A DNA stretch of 7,167 nucleotides from the NCBI GenBank assembly GCA_026169575.1, contig JAPFCT010000040.1, positions 1-7,167 of the forward strand, written 5' to 3'. This stretch comes from Faecalimonas sp. (GTDB lineage: Bacteria; Bacillota_A; Clostridia; Lachnospirales; Lachnospiraceae). This document shows positions 1-6,336 of this stretch, one piece after another. The notes beneath the pieces were generated by a model. That model worked only from the letters and a program-made list of their open reading frames with translations, searched no databases and was not told the DNA's origin. The position numbers and the translations under genes are program-made. Numbering within the stretch: position 1 is the first letter of the stretch; each line of letters begins with the position of its first letter.

Positions 1-1
1 A

Positions 2-412
2 TTAATCATCCATCGCCAAAAGCAATTTCGTTCTTGTCTTGTTTCTTACTGGATCGTATATGAGATTTCCCGGGAGGATTTTATAAAAAATTTCTTCTTC
101 ACTCCTCTTCCGATCGGAGACGATGACTGTGCACAGTGTGGCGCGAATCGTGCCCGTTACTTAAAGAAAAAATATATTTCCGGTAAACCGAAAGAACTTG
201 GTATCCCTATAAAAAATGATGAGACCATTGAGTTAGAAGTAGATGACAGCACACGCTCTGTCTTTGTGATAAGTATGGATGGATTGTTCTCCAATGAAGT
301 ACCATTAGAGTTCTCAGATGCGGATTATGACCTTCAAGTCTCTATCCGCGGCGGTTGGAGTGTCATGCAGTATCCGTTTCTCACCCTGAGATCGATCAGC
401 AGACAACTATAA
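2..412 (+). CDS. C-terminal part of an unrecognised protein (5' end outside window)
   Basis: An open frame enters at the left edge and runs 136 codons to a TAA at 410-412; the start codon lies outside the window. I do not recognise the family. The visible part begins with a segment rich in aromatic and basic residues (Y16-W17, then I-S-R-E-D-F at 22-27), followed by a C-x2-C pair (C43, C46) inside D-D-D-C-A-Q-C-G, and a lysine-rich stretch (K55-K57). The last third looks like beta-rich sequence with alternating hydrophobic residues and an R-G-G-W turn. A single C-x2-C is too little to claim metal binding. There is no membrane segment in the visible part. It lies on the same strand as the acetyltransferase run, 103 nt upstream, with no convincing terminator between, so co-transcription is possible. 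That it is a real gene rests on the long open frame and protein-like composition. Confidence 0.7.
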   Translation, partial: LIIHRQKQFRSCLVSYWIVYEISREDFIKNFFFTPLPIGDDDCAQCGANRARYLKKKYISGKPKELGIPIKNDETIELEVDDSTRSVFVISMDGLFSNEVPLEFSDADYDLQVSIRGGWSVMQYPFLTLRSISRQL

Positions 413-515
413 ATTATTCCTGCTATTTTTTCTGCCTGATTGCCACTCTCTATAGCGAAAATGAAGCGTTTTTCCAGCACACTGAATACCCGGAAAAGAA
501 AGGAAGATAAAAACT

Positions 516-959
516 ATGAAACCGATTCGAATCGATTCTGAAATCACTTTGATCCCCTATTATCCAAACTATGATACCGCGCTTCAGTGGTATCAGGATC
601 TGGATCTATGCAGGCAGGTCGACAACATTGATTTTCCCTACTCTCTCGAACGGCTGCAAAAAATGTATACGTTTCTCAGCACCCACGGAGATTGTTTCTA
701 TATCCAGTATCAGGGAGTGCTTGTCGGTGATGTGACACTCCGCGATGATCAGGAGGTTTGCATTGTTGTATGCAAAGATTATCAAAATAAGCGGATTGGA
801 AGACGCTGTATCCTGAAACTGATGGAACTTGCAAAAGAAAAAGGAATGGATCAGATCACCGCAGAGATCTATCCTTTTAACACACAGAGTCAGAAAATGT
901 TTCTTTCCATCGGTTTTGTAAAAACCGGAGAAGAGACTTATACATACAAGATTTCATAA
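516..959 (+). CDS. GNAT-family N-acetyltransferase (first of a tandem pair)
   Basis: Predicted cytoplasmic 147-residue GNAT-fold acyltransferase that would transfer an acetyl group from acetyl-CoA to an amine; the substrate cannot be read from the sequence. The N-terminal half (R-I-D-S-E-I-T-L-I-P-Y) and the acceptor-side region around W25-Y26 resemble RimJ/RimL-like members. The acetyl-CoA pyrophosphate loop is Q90-N-K-R-I-G-R96 after the beta-4 strand V-C-I-V-V. This fits Q/R-x-x-G-x-G/A except that the first glycine is Arg93. The C-terminal signature follows at 120-134 (P-F-N-T-Q-S, then M-F-L-S-I-G-F), which is typical of the family. The start is supported by AGGAAG at 501-506, nine bases before ATG. 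The next gene follows 25 nt after the stop with its own binding site, so the two are probably one transcript. No convincing promoter was found in 413-515. Confidence 0.85.
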   Translation: MKPIRIDSEITLIPYYPNYDTALQWYQDLDLCRQVDNIDFPYSLERLQKMYTFLSTHGDCFYIQYQGVLVGDVTLRDDQEVCIVVCKDYQNKRIGRRCILKLMELAKEKGMDQITAEIYPFNTQSQKMFLSIGFVKTGEETYTYKIS

Positions 960-984
960 TAACTTTAAGGAGCTGATCAGATTT

Positions 985-1491
985 ATGAATATTGAACTAC
1001 TGCCATTTTCCACGGAAACAAACATTGCGAGCAATCTTATCCGAAAATTTTGGTATGTCCACAGCCATTATGAGCAAAGCACAGAAGATTCTCTGGAAGA
1101 TCTGAAGCATTGGACAGCCGAAGGGCATATTTTCTATTTGATAAAATATGAGAACGAATGGATCGGATTTGTTCACCTGGGAAACCGTGGAGCAAAGATT
1201 GACTGGCTGGAAGACTTGTTCATTTTGCCTGAATATCAAGGTCGCGGGCTCGGCACACAAGCCATTCTCCAGGTAGAAGCAATTGTACAAAAATACTCGG
1301 AATCTCTCTACATAGAAGCGGCTGCCCGAAATGAAGGAGCGATCCGATTATATCAGAAACTGGGGTATGACTGTTTAAATACCATTACCGTCCGAAAAGA
1401 CTTTTGTCCTAAGCATTTTGAGACTATTCGCACAGAAAAAATTGCTGACCAGACGTTCACGGTAAAAAAATATATAAAATCATACGTATAG
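985..1491 (+). CDS. GNAT-family N-acetyltransferase (second of a tandem pair)
   Basis: A 168-residue GNAT protein, predicted cytoplasmic, using acetyl-CoA to acylate an unknown amine. The acetyl-CoA loop is canonical: L-P-E-Y-Q85-G-R-G-L-G90, directly after beta-4 (W-L-E-D-L-F-I). Motif B follows with A-R-N116-E-G-A-I-R-L-Y123-Q-K-L-G-Y128, where Asn116 and Tyr123 occupy the usual catalytic and CoA-contacting positions. Beyond the core, residues 130-168 form a basic, aromatic extension containing C141-P-K-H-F, longer than in minimal GNATs. AAGGAG at 967-972 lies 12 nt before the ATG. It is not closely similar to its upstream neighbour, so this is not a recent duplication. The stop codon TAG at 1489-1491 overlaps the ribosome binding site of the next gene, suggesting coupled translation. 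Confidence 0.88.
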   Translation: MNIELLPFSTETNIASNLIRKFWYVHSHYEQSTEDSLEDLKHWTAEGHIFYLIKYENEWIGFVHLGNRGAKIDWLEDLFILPEYQGRGLGTQAILQVEAIVQKYSESLYIEAAARNEGAIRLYQKLGYDCLNTITVRKDFCPKHFETIRTEKIADQTFTVKKYIKSYV

Positions 1492-1494
1492 GAG
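1490..1494 (+). promoter_or_regulatory. Ribosome binding site overlapping the upstream stop codon
   Basis: AGGAG begins inside the TAG stop (1489-1491) of the second acetyltransferase gene and sits six bases before the ATG at 1501. The overlap suggests that ribosomes finishing the acetyltransferase re-initiate on the small downstream gene. It fixes the start of that gene. Confidence 0.65.
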
Positions 1495-1500
1495 ACTACG

Positions 1501-1812
1501 ATGCAACAATATCAAATTACCTTTGGCGTAGAATTGAGTACGGAAAAATTGTGTGCCATCGAACGTGACTTTTGCATTCCGGCACATTTCGACACCATCT
1601 ATATCGAAGCAAATTCTCCAAGGCACGCCATCCAGCTCTTTCGCAAGAAATATTGGATTTCCCAACGAATCATCCAGACACATGACTTGCTAAAAATAGT
1701 ATACGTCGTCAGACCGGGAGGAAAACAAGGATTTTCAGGATTTCGCGTTTCTGGTTTAAAATGGAATAAAGATTTTGAATCACTGCAAAAGATATCTTTC
1801 TTTCACGGATAA
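1501..1812 (+). CDS. Small unrecognised protein, last gene of the acetyltransferase run
   Basis: Encodes 103 residues that I cannot assign to a family. It appears soluble, with no signal peptide or membrane segment. The first half has an alternating pattern (Q-Y-Q-I-T-F-G-V-E-L at 3-12; F30-D-T-I-Y-I-E-A-N-S at 30-39) followed by a helix-like stretch R41-H-A-I-Q-L-F-R-K-K50. The second half has a hydrophobic strand I66-V-Y-V-V and a glycine-rich turn R71-P-G-G-K-Q-G-F. This would suit a small alpha/beta protein, but that is inference. Evidence for a real gene: AGGAG at 1490-1494 is six bases from the ATG and overlaps the stop of the preceding acetyltransferase gene; the gap is only 9 nt; and a strong terminator follows 66 nt downstream. 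Open frames on the opposite strand here lack such signals. Confidence 0.7.
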   Translation: MQQYQITFGVELSTEKLCAIERDFCIPAHFDTIYIEANSPRHAIQLFRKKYWISQRIIQTHDLLKIVYVVRPGGKQGFSGFRVSGLKWNKDFESLQKISFFHG

Positions 1813-1877
1813 CCGATAGCTATCATATACTCTTTTAATTTTCAACAGTCTATTTCAGAATATTTCTACTTTATTTT

Positions 1878-1910
1878 GCGGAAGACAGCAATGTCCTCCG
1901 CTCTTTTTTT
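1878..1910 (+). terminator. Rho-independent terminator of the acetyltransferase operon
   Basis: GCGGA-a-GACA (1878-1887) pairs with TGTC-c-TCCGC (1892-1901) around a GCAA tetraloop (1888-1891), with a single A/C mismatch in a ten-pair stem. It is followed by TCTTTTTTT (1902-1910). The T-run follows only on the + strand, so this ends transcription of the genes at 516-1812. Confidence 0.9.
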
Positions 1911-2106
1911 GAGGGCAAACGCATAACAAAACTATCAAAACAAGAATTCAGAGCCCTTTTCCACACATTTATTTGAATATTCCGTCTTAGAATTTCCTTA
2001 AAACCCATAAAAAATGCGTTCTTCTTTTCCACTTTCTGCTGCCTTCTTCGCTGCAAGACATGCCGCCGCACTTACTACAGCCTGCATTCCCCTTACAAAA
2101 ATAGAC

Positions 2107-2152
2107 AAAAAACACCCTGACCTCCACTCTTCTTTCGTGGTACGGCCAGGGT
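2107..2152 (-). terminator. Rho-independent terminator of pckA
   Basis: ACCCTGACC (2114-2122) pairs with GGCCAGGGT (2144-2152) with one mismatch. An inner stem CCAC (2124-2127) with GTGG (2137-2140) continues the hairpin. On the - strand the hairpin is followed after two bases by six T (complement of 2107-2112). It lies about 50 nt after the pckA stop. No comparable T-run follows on the + strand. Confidence 0.88.
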
Positions 2153-2201
2153 ATTTCCATGAGATCATTTATTCTTTTTTCTAAAAATCAACTGATGATT
2201 T

Positions 2202-3890
2202 CTAAACTTCTGCTACCAGTTTCTTCAGCGCCTCTAATGCTTCATCCGGAAGTTTGTCGTATCCGTCTTTGTTTACGGCAAATCCTTCTACTGCATTGAC
2301 ACGATTCTGCATTGCATTCTTTAACTGAGCTTTGTAATCTTCATCGTTCAGATCCGGAACAAATCCTTCCCATTCCATGATCTCGATGTCTTCAAAAGCT
2401 CCCCACTGTTTGAATTCTGCTTTGCCTTCTACGATTGCTTCTAAGATTCCAAGTGTGTCTTTCGGCTGTACTTTTTTGCCCATGAAGTCACCTGTGTTTA
2501 CGATATAGCAGTCTACGTTCTTTTCTTCCACTAATTTTTTGAACTTCTCATAGTCATTTACAAGTGGATATGTTCTGAATGGGTTTGCATATGGAACGAT
2601 GCGGAGTGCATTTAAGTCTGTTCCTGCTGCAACACGTTCTGCTGTGGATGTCTTTGTCGCAAGTGTCGCTCCCATTACAGATGCAAGTGCAGATCCTTTT
2701 AATTTTACCACCGGCGGAATCGTAGGGTCTTTCATGATCCAGAAGATCGCATTTACCGGAGCATCGATCTTATCGACACGGTTTGGTGACCATAATTTTG
2801 ATTTGATCGCACGGCCGTTACCATTTCTGATATCTTCTGTCACTAACTGGATATGTCCTTCTTCATCCATGGTAGCAGAGCAGTTCTGAGCAGATAACAG
2901 ATACTGGTTATCCGGGCATCCCGTCGGGTAATCTGCTGTCTTATCAAAATAAGTAGGCTCTAATGCTACGGATGAGCATGTATCTGTATTGATGATAAAT
3001 GCATCGTCATGTAATACTGTGATCGGATATTTTCCACCATGTTTTGCATGTGTCAATGTAGATTTACCAGATCCGGAAAGTCCGAATACAGATGCTACGA
3101 ACTTAGAGCCGTCAGCAAGTGTGTATTCCTTCTGTCCGCCGTGGCAGGAAGCGTATCCGTTTCTGTTTGCGATCGCCCATGCCATTGTCAGTGTTCCTTT
3201 TTTGTGCTCTCCGAAATATCTCATACCTAAGATACATGCACAGTTCTCTGCAGTATCAAAATAGCATAATGTAAGCGGGTCGCTTAAGCAGCTGAAATCT
3301 ACGTCCGGTCTTTCCTGCGGGATCCACTGTGGATCTGAGAAGATGTAGATATCCGGTTCTTTGCCTTCTCCGACTGGTTTTGATTTCTTATACATTTTTA
3401 CATATTCATCTGACATGTACTGGAAATTGAGCATCCAGTTGTACATGATATTCTCTTCGCCTTCCGGAATCAGAAGATGTGCTTTTACCATGAATTCTGG
3501 ATCAAGACCTACGAATACTTCTGCGTGGTACATTGTTTTCCAGCGTGATTCATAGATGGCATCCATCGCTACTTTGTCAAGCTTTGCGGAATCTACTCCC
3601 GGTTCTCCCTTGATCCGGCGTGCTGCTGCGTAACGTCCTGTCACTGCTCCGTCATTGAATAACAGAACTTTTGCATCTTTCTCCAGACCAAACTCTTCTC
3701 CTCTATATACAGGCATATCTGTCACGATTGTTCCTGGTGAATTTTTCGCTAACTCATAAGCTTCTTTTAAAGTGTTTACTTTCACTACGTTATTTCCGTA
3801 AAATGCTGCTTCGATGATAGAACGTGTTTTAGAAAAACCTGGCTTTCCAGCACCGATCTCGTTAATTGGATAATAAGCTTTTGTTGACAT
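2202..3890 (-). CDS. pckA: Phosphoenolpyruvate carboxykinase (ATP-type)
   Basis: Cytoplasmic enzyme interconverting oxaloacetate plus ATP with phosphoenolpyruvate, CO2 and ADP. It serves gluconeogenesis or, in fermenting anaerobes, CO2 fixation towards C4 acids; the direction here is not shown by sequence. The 562-residue product has the PEPCK nucleotide loop G270-L-S-G-S-G-K-S-T278 and the metal-binding kinase-2 motif H294-D-D-A-F298. Classical enterobacterial enzymes have G-D-D-E-H at that place, so this belongs to the divergent HDDAF branch. Further conserved parts are S-K-L-W-S-P-N-R (364-371), the threonine/alanine-rich nucleotide lid M406-G-A-T-L-A-T-K-T-S-T-A-E, and N436-P-F-R-T-Y-P-L. 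It is slightly longer than the usual 520-540 residues and looks intact. The start is fixed by a perfect AAGGAGG nine bases upstream. It is a single-gene unit with its own consensus promoter and terminator, separated from the lipid operon upstream by another terminator. ATP rather than GTP specificity is inferred from family type. Confidence 0.96.
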   Translation of the reverse strand: MSTKAYYPINEIGAGKPGFSKTRSIIEAAFYGNNVVKVNTLKEAYELAKNSPGTIVTDMPVYRGEEFGLEKDAKVLLFNDGAVTGRYAAARRIKGEPGVDSAKLDKVAMDAIYESRWKTMYHAEVFVGLDPEFMVKAHLLIPEGEENIMYNWMLNFQYMSDEYVKMYKKSKPVGEGKEPDIYIFSDPQWIPQERPDVDFSCLSDPLTLCYFDTAENCACILGMRYFGEHKKGTLTMAWAIANRNGYASCHGGQKEYTLADGSKFVASVFGLSGSGKSTLTHAKHGGKYPITVLHDDAFIINTDTCSSVALEPTYFDKTADYPTGCPDNQYLLSAQNCSATMDEEGHIQLVTEDIRNGNGRAIKSKLWSPNRVDKIDAPVNAIFWIMKDPTIPPVVKLKGSALASVMGATLATKTSTAERVAAGTDLNALRIVPYANPFRTYPLVNDYEKFKKLVEEKNVDCYIVNTGDFMGKKVQPKDTLGILEAIVEGKAEFKQWGAFEDIEIMEWEGFVPDLNDEDYKAQLKNAMQNRVNAVEGFAVNKDGYDKLPDEALEALKKLVAEV

Positions 3891-3899
3891 ATTCGATAT

Positions 3900-3906
3900 C
3901 CTCCTT
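3900..3906 (-). promoter_or_regulatory. Ribosome binding site of pckA
   Basis: The - strand reads AAGGAGG, a perfect anti-Shine-Dalgarno match, nine bases before the ATG at 3890. Together with the short leader (about 30 nt) it points to efficient translation and settles the start. Confidence 0.9.
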
Positions 3907-3914
3907 AAATTCCG

Positions 3915-3945
3915 AATTTGTTCTCATTATCTCATTTCGTTCTCA
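3915..3945. repeat. Direct repeat spanning the pckA -10 region; possible operator
   Basis: GTTCTCA occurs at 3920-3926 and again at 3939-3945, 19 bp apart, each preceded by a similar ATTT or ATTTC. CTCATT also repeats at 3923-3928 and 3931-3936. On the - strand one TGAGAAC copy lies in the promoter spacer and the other overlaps the start of the -10 box and transcription start region. In addition, TGAGAACGAAATGA (- strand, 3932-3945) matches the CcpA cre consensus TGNAANCGNWNNCA at all but two fixed positions. Either could be a repressor site; neither is proven. Confidence 0.4.
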
Positions 3946-3954
3946 AAATGTCAA
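3926..3954 (-). promoter_or_regulatory. Sigma-A promoter of pckA
   Basis: On the - strand TTGACA (complement of 3949-3954) is followed by exactly 17 bp and GATAAT (complement of 3926-3931). The -35 box is perfect and the -10 box has five of six consensus bases. Transcription would start near 3918-3920, giving a leader of about 30 nt. No riboswitch-sized leader is present, so regulation is expected at initiation. Confidence 0.88.
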
Positions 3955-4021
3955 TCTTTTTATTGAAATTTTATAATATTTATCATTCATTTCCTTTCAT
4001 TTTTCTGATTAAATTGATTGA

Positions 4022-4065
4022 AAAACTAAGAAAAATGCAGGATTATTTTTAATTTCCTGCATTTT
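4022..4065 (-). terminator. Terminator of the glycolipid operon
   Basis: AAAATGCAGGA (4032-4042) and TCCTGCATTTT (4055-4065) form a perfect 11-bp inverted repeat with a 12-nt AT-only loop. On the - strand the stem runs into a T-rich tail (TTTTTCTTAG and TTTT). It lies about 80 nt after the stop of the last glycosyltransferase gene and upstream of the pckA promoter, insulating pckA. The near-symmetrical sequence may also work on the + strand. Confidence 0.82.
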
Positions 4066-4144
4066 ATAAGTTTTCTTTTTTATTTTCAACGATATTTTCG
4101 CCTGTCATTCACACCATTTTGCAATTTATTTGTTAAATAATTCA

Positions 4145-5161
4145 CTATACACTTTTAGAACAGAGTCCACTGTAATAATATTTTAATTTCTTTGCCTGAC
4201 AAAGGATGTCCCGCTCTTCTGCCCGCGCTCTTCCATTGTCCGTCAGAAGCGGTAGCTGATGCTGCAGCACTTGATGTACCCGCACCCAGAATTCATCATT
4301 ATTCCTGCATTTATATACATCTCTCCCATTCTGAAGCCAGTTTCTGTAAACCGGGATGTCCCTTAAAATTACCGGGATCTGCGAGGCAAGCGCTTCCAGT
4401 ACGACGATTCCTTCCGTCTCTTCGTAAGACGGGAACAGAAACAGATCGCAGCTGCTGTACGCCTTTTTCAGTTCTTCCTTCGGAACATATCCTGCAAAGG
4501 TCAGATTTGGGAGATCCGTATGGATCGCCTCCCGCACTTTCTTTGGGATCTGAAGTTCCGGTGTATCGCCAAACCAGATAAACTGATACTCCGGCATTCT
4601 CCCTGCCAGTTCGACAAAATCCAGAATTCCTTTCCGCTCAAAGTACAGACCGACTGACATCACAATCTTATCCTCATCGCGAAACCCGTACGTTCTCCGG
4701 AACGACTCTCTGTCCAGCGTATTTTTCTGAAATTCGCATGTATCTACCCCATTGGAGATCACAGCGATCGGATTTCGTATCCCATATCCATTTAACAAAG
4801 ATTTTGCATATTCTGTCGGTGTCAGGATCAGGTCTGCCATCTGATAGCATTTCATGATCCACCACTTAAAAAGAGGCGCTGCCAGATTGGATCCCGTAAA
4901 AGAATTCTGAAAATCTTCTTTTGTCGAATGCGCGTGATATACGACTTTCTTTCCTGCGCGCTTCGCCCTCTTTGCCATGCGGTAGTCGCTTGGAAATACT
5001 GTATTTAAATGTACGATGTCAAAATCATCCTGCGGATCAAAAGTCAGTTCCACCCGCTCTGCTTTAAGAGAATTTTTCTGCATGAGCATTGCACGCCCGA
5101 TTCCACTTTTCGATACGATTTTTTCGTTTTTCGCATAAAGCAATACTTTCATCTCTCTCAT
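4145..5161 (-). CDS. GT4 glycosyltransferase, CpoA-like (second hexose on glycosyl-diacylglycerol)
   Basis: A GT-B fold retaining glycosyltransferase of 338 residues, predicted to act at the inner face of the membrane, adding a second sugar from a nucleotide sugar to monoglycosyl-diacylglycerol. The N-terminal strand M-K-V-L-L-Y-A is followed by K18-S-G-I-G-R-A24, the short version of the usual glycine-rich acceptor loop. H76-A-H-S-T and the S-F-T-G-S-N-L-A-A-P-L-F-K segment (87-99) closely recall, from memory, streptococcal CpoA. The C-terminal donor domain has the V170-G-L-Y-F-E-R-K-G segment and the E-x7-E motif E248...E256 (E-T-E-G-I-V-V-L-E). There is no membrane helix; attachment would be through amphipathic surfaces. 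Two starts are possible: 5161, or the ATG at 5152, which gives M-K-V-L-L-Y directly. Its 5' end overlaps the preceding glycosyltransferase gene by 98 bp. The sugar added (glucose or galactose) cannot be decided. Confidence 0.82.
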   Translation of the reverse strand: MREMKVLLYAKNEKIVSKSGIGRAMLMQKNSLKAERVELTFDPQDDFDIVHLNTVFPSDYRMAKRAKRAGKKVVYHAHSTKEDFQNSFTGSNLAAPLFKWWIMKCYQMADLILTPTEYAKSLLNGYGIRNPIAVISNGVDTCEFQKNTLDRESFRRTYGFRDEDKIVMSVGLYFERKGILDFVELAGRMPEYQFIWFGDTPELQIPKKVREAIHTDLPNLTFAGYVPKEELKKAYSSCDLFLFPSYEETEGIVVLEALASQIPVILRDIPVYRNWLQNGRDVYKCRNNDEFWVRVHQVLQHQLPLLTDNGRARAEERDILCQAKKLKYYYSGLCSKSV

Positions 5162-6317
5162 ACGCTCCTCTCCATAGTTCCTTCTGATAGATATTTATCA
5201 CCTTTTTTCCGAACTGCCCGGTTCCAAATTGTTTTGCATTCTCCATACTGTGTTCTGCCGCCCGTTCCATCCACAATGGTTCCCTTATCATCCTGCTGAC
5301 TGCCTCCGCAAATTCATTCAGATTCTCGTAAGAATATCCGTTTCCGCCTTCCTCCAGCACCCCGTACAGACACGGGTCTTTTCTGCACACGAGCGGAAGT
5401 CCGCTTGCCATCGCCTCTATGTAGGTAAGTCCCTGCGTCTCGCTCGTCGATGCGCAGACAAAGATATCCCCAAGCTGATAATACTTTACCGTATCCGCAG
5501 GCGCTGCCATCCCGGCAAATTTCACATATGTTCCAAGATGAAGTTTCTCTGTCAGTTCCTCCAGACTGGCTCTTGCCGGCCCGTCTCCGACGATCAAAAG
5601 CCTGACATTTTCTCCATGCTTTACTAAATGGCACATTCCATAGATCAGTTCATCCACCCGTTTTTCAAATCCAAGTCTTCCGAGACTTAATAATACTTTT
5701 GCCTCCTTCGGAATCGCATATTGTTCTCTGAGTTGATCCAGTTCTGTCTCACTGTATCTTCTCTGATATTTTTTGAGGCAGATTCCCGTTGGGATCACTG
5801 CAATCTCTTTTTCTGTCAGACCATACTGCCTTAATGTACGTTCCACCTTTCTGGTCGGCGCGATCACAGCATCTGCGCAGGACAGACGCCTTTTCATCCA
5901 TTTTCCAAGTACTTCCCGGCTCAGATTTTTCACAAACGGAACGTATTCCGTATATTGCTCATACAGCGTATGATACGTGTGCAGCAATGCTGCCCCTGTT
6001 CTTCTGGAAATCTGTTTTGCAAACCCAAAGCTGAAAAATTCACACTGGCTGTGGATAATATCCGGCGACCAGCTGATAAGTTCTTTCATATATGCCTTTC
6101 CCCGCGATACCGGAATCCGTACATTTGGGTAGATTGCTGCAGGAACAGAACGAATGTAATAGATATTTCCCATCCGGTAAGTATTGCATCTGTCCGACAC
6201 TGCAAGGATCTTCACTTCGTGTCCGTTCGCACTTAATTCCTTCTCTAAATTCAGGATCGATGTCACGACACCATTGATCGCCGGCCAAAATAAATCTGTT
6301 GTAATAAGTATTTTCAT
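5064..6317 (-). CDS. GT4 glycosyltransferase, 1,2-diacylglycerol 3-glucosyltransferase-like
   Basis: A GT-B retaining glycosyltransferase of 417 residues that probably transfers glucose from UDP-glucose to diacylglycerol, the first step of glycolipid synthesis. The N-terminal domain opens with M-K-I-L-I-T-T-D-L-F-W-P and N15-G-V-V-T-S, the acceptor-side glycine loop. H113-T-Y-H-T-L-Y-E-Q-Y-T is characteristic of the diacylglycerol glucosyltransferase branch. The donor domain has S211-L-G-R-L-G-F-E-K-R, G244-D-G-P and the E-x7-E motif E293...E301 in S-E-T-Q-G-L-T-Y-I-E. The fold ends near I376-Y-Q-K-E; residues 386-417 are a basic tail encoded in the overlap with the next gene and are probably not conserved. 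The start is supported by AAGGAGGA (complement of 6325-6332), seven bases upstream, and the gene follows the membrane protein gene after 19 nt. Other GT4 acceptors, such as phosphatidylinositol, are possible but less likely. Confidence 0.83.
   Translation of the reverse strand: MKILITTDLFWPAINGVVTSILNLEKELSANGHEVKILAVSDRCNTYRMGNIYYIRSVPAAIYPNVRIPVSRGKAYMKELISWSPDIIHSQCEFFSFGFAKQISRRTGAALLHTYHTLYEQYTEYVPFVKNLSREVLGKWMKRRLSCADAVIAPTRKVERTLRQYGLTEKEIAVIPTGICLKKYQRRYSETELDQLREQYAIPKEAKVLLSLGRLGFEKRVDELIYGMCHLVKHGENVRLLIVGDGPARASLEELTEKLHLGTYVKFAGMAAPADTVKYYQLGDIFVCASTSETQGLTYIEAMASGLPLVCRKDPCLYGVLEEGGNGYSYENLNEFAEAVSRMIREPLWMERAAEHSMENAKQFGTGQFGKKVINIYQKELWRGAYERDESIALCEKRKNRIEKWNRACNAHAEKFS
5165..5173 (-). 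promoter_or_regulatory. Ribosome binding site of the second glycosyltransferase gene, inside the upstream gene
   Basis: The - strand reads GGAGAGGAG. The GGAGAG part is six bases from the ATG at 5161; the AGGAG part is only three bases from it but 12 from the in-frame ATG at 5152. The site therefore leaves the start undecided between these two, three codons apart. It lies within the coding region of the preceding gene, suggesting coupled translation. Confidence 0.6.
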
Positions 6318-6336
6318 AATGCTCTCCTCCTTCTGT

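Larger units (their letters stand above)
1813..2201. other. Convergent intergenic region without a supported gene
   Basis: This 389-bp stretch separates the converging acetyltransferase operon and pckA. It holds one terminator for each side (1878-1910 on +, 2107-2152 on -). Between them (1911-2103) I see no start codon with a credible ribosome binding site and no clear promoter. A - strand frame across 2050-2097 is cysteine-rich, with C-x5-C-x2-C-x4-C, but it lacks a convincing start and runs through the pckA terminator, so I do not call it a gene. Confidence 0.6.

Noticed and set aside
459..480. Possible hairpin (GAAAA...TTTTTC) between the partial gene and the first acetyltransferase
   Set aside because: The stem consists almost only of A-T pairs with no GC-rich core or following T-run, so it is not credible as a terminator.
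997..1290. 97-codon - strand frame opposite the second acetyltransferase
   Set aside because: It lies wholly opposite a GNAT gene with clear catalytic motifs and its own ribosome binding site, has no binding site of its own, and its product shows no recognisable motif.
516..1812. GNAT-type toxin-antitoxin module
   Set aside because: TacT-like systems pair a GNAT with a ribbon-helix-helix antitoxin encoded just upstream. No such DNA-binding protein is visible, and the small third protein has no obvious antitoxin motif.
1871..2071. 66-codon - strand frame in the intergenic region
   Set aside because: It runs through the + strand terminator hairpin, has a strongly basic low-information composition and no ribosome binding site.
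4192..4581. 129-codon + strand frame opposite the second glycosyltransferase
   Set aside because: It is antisense to a gene with conserved E-x7-E and K-S-G-I-G-R-A motifs; its proline- and cysteine-rich product looks like a shadow translation.
5229..6236. Several + strand frames of 60-130 codons opposite the glycosyltransferases
   Set aside because: They are antisense shadows of a conserved GT4 gene, lack ribosome binding sites and show no domain features.
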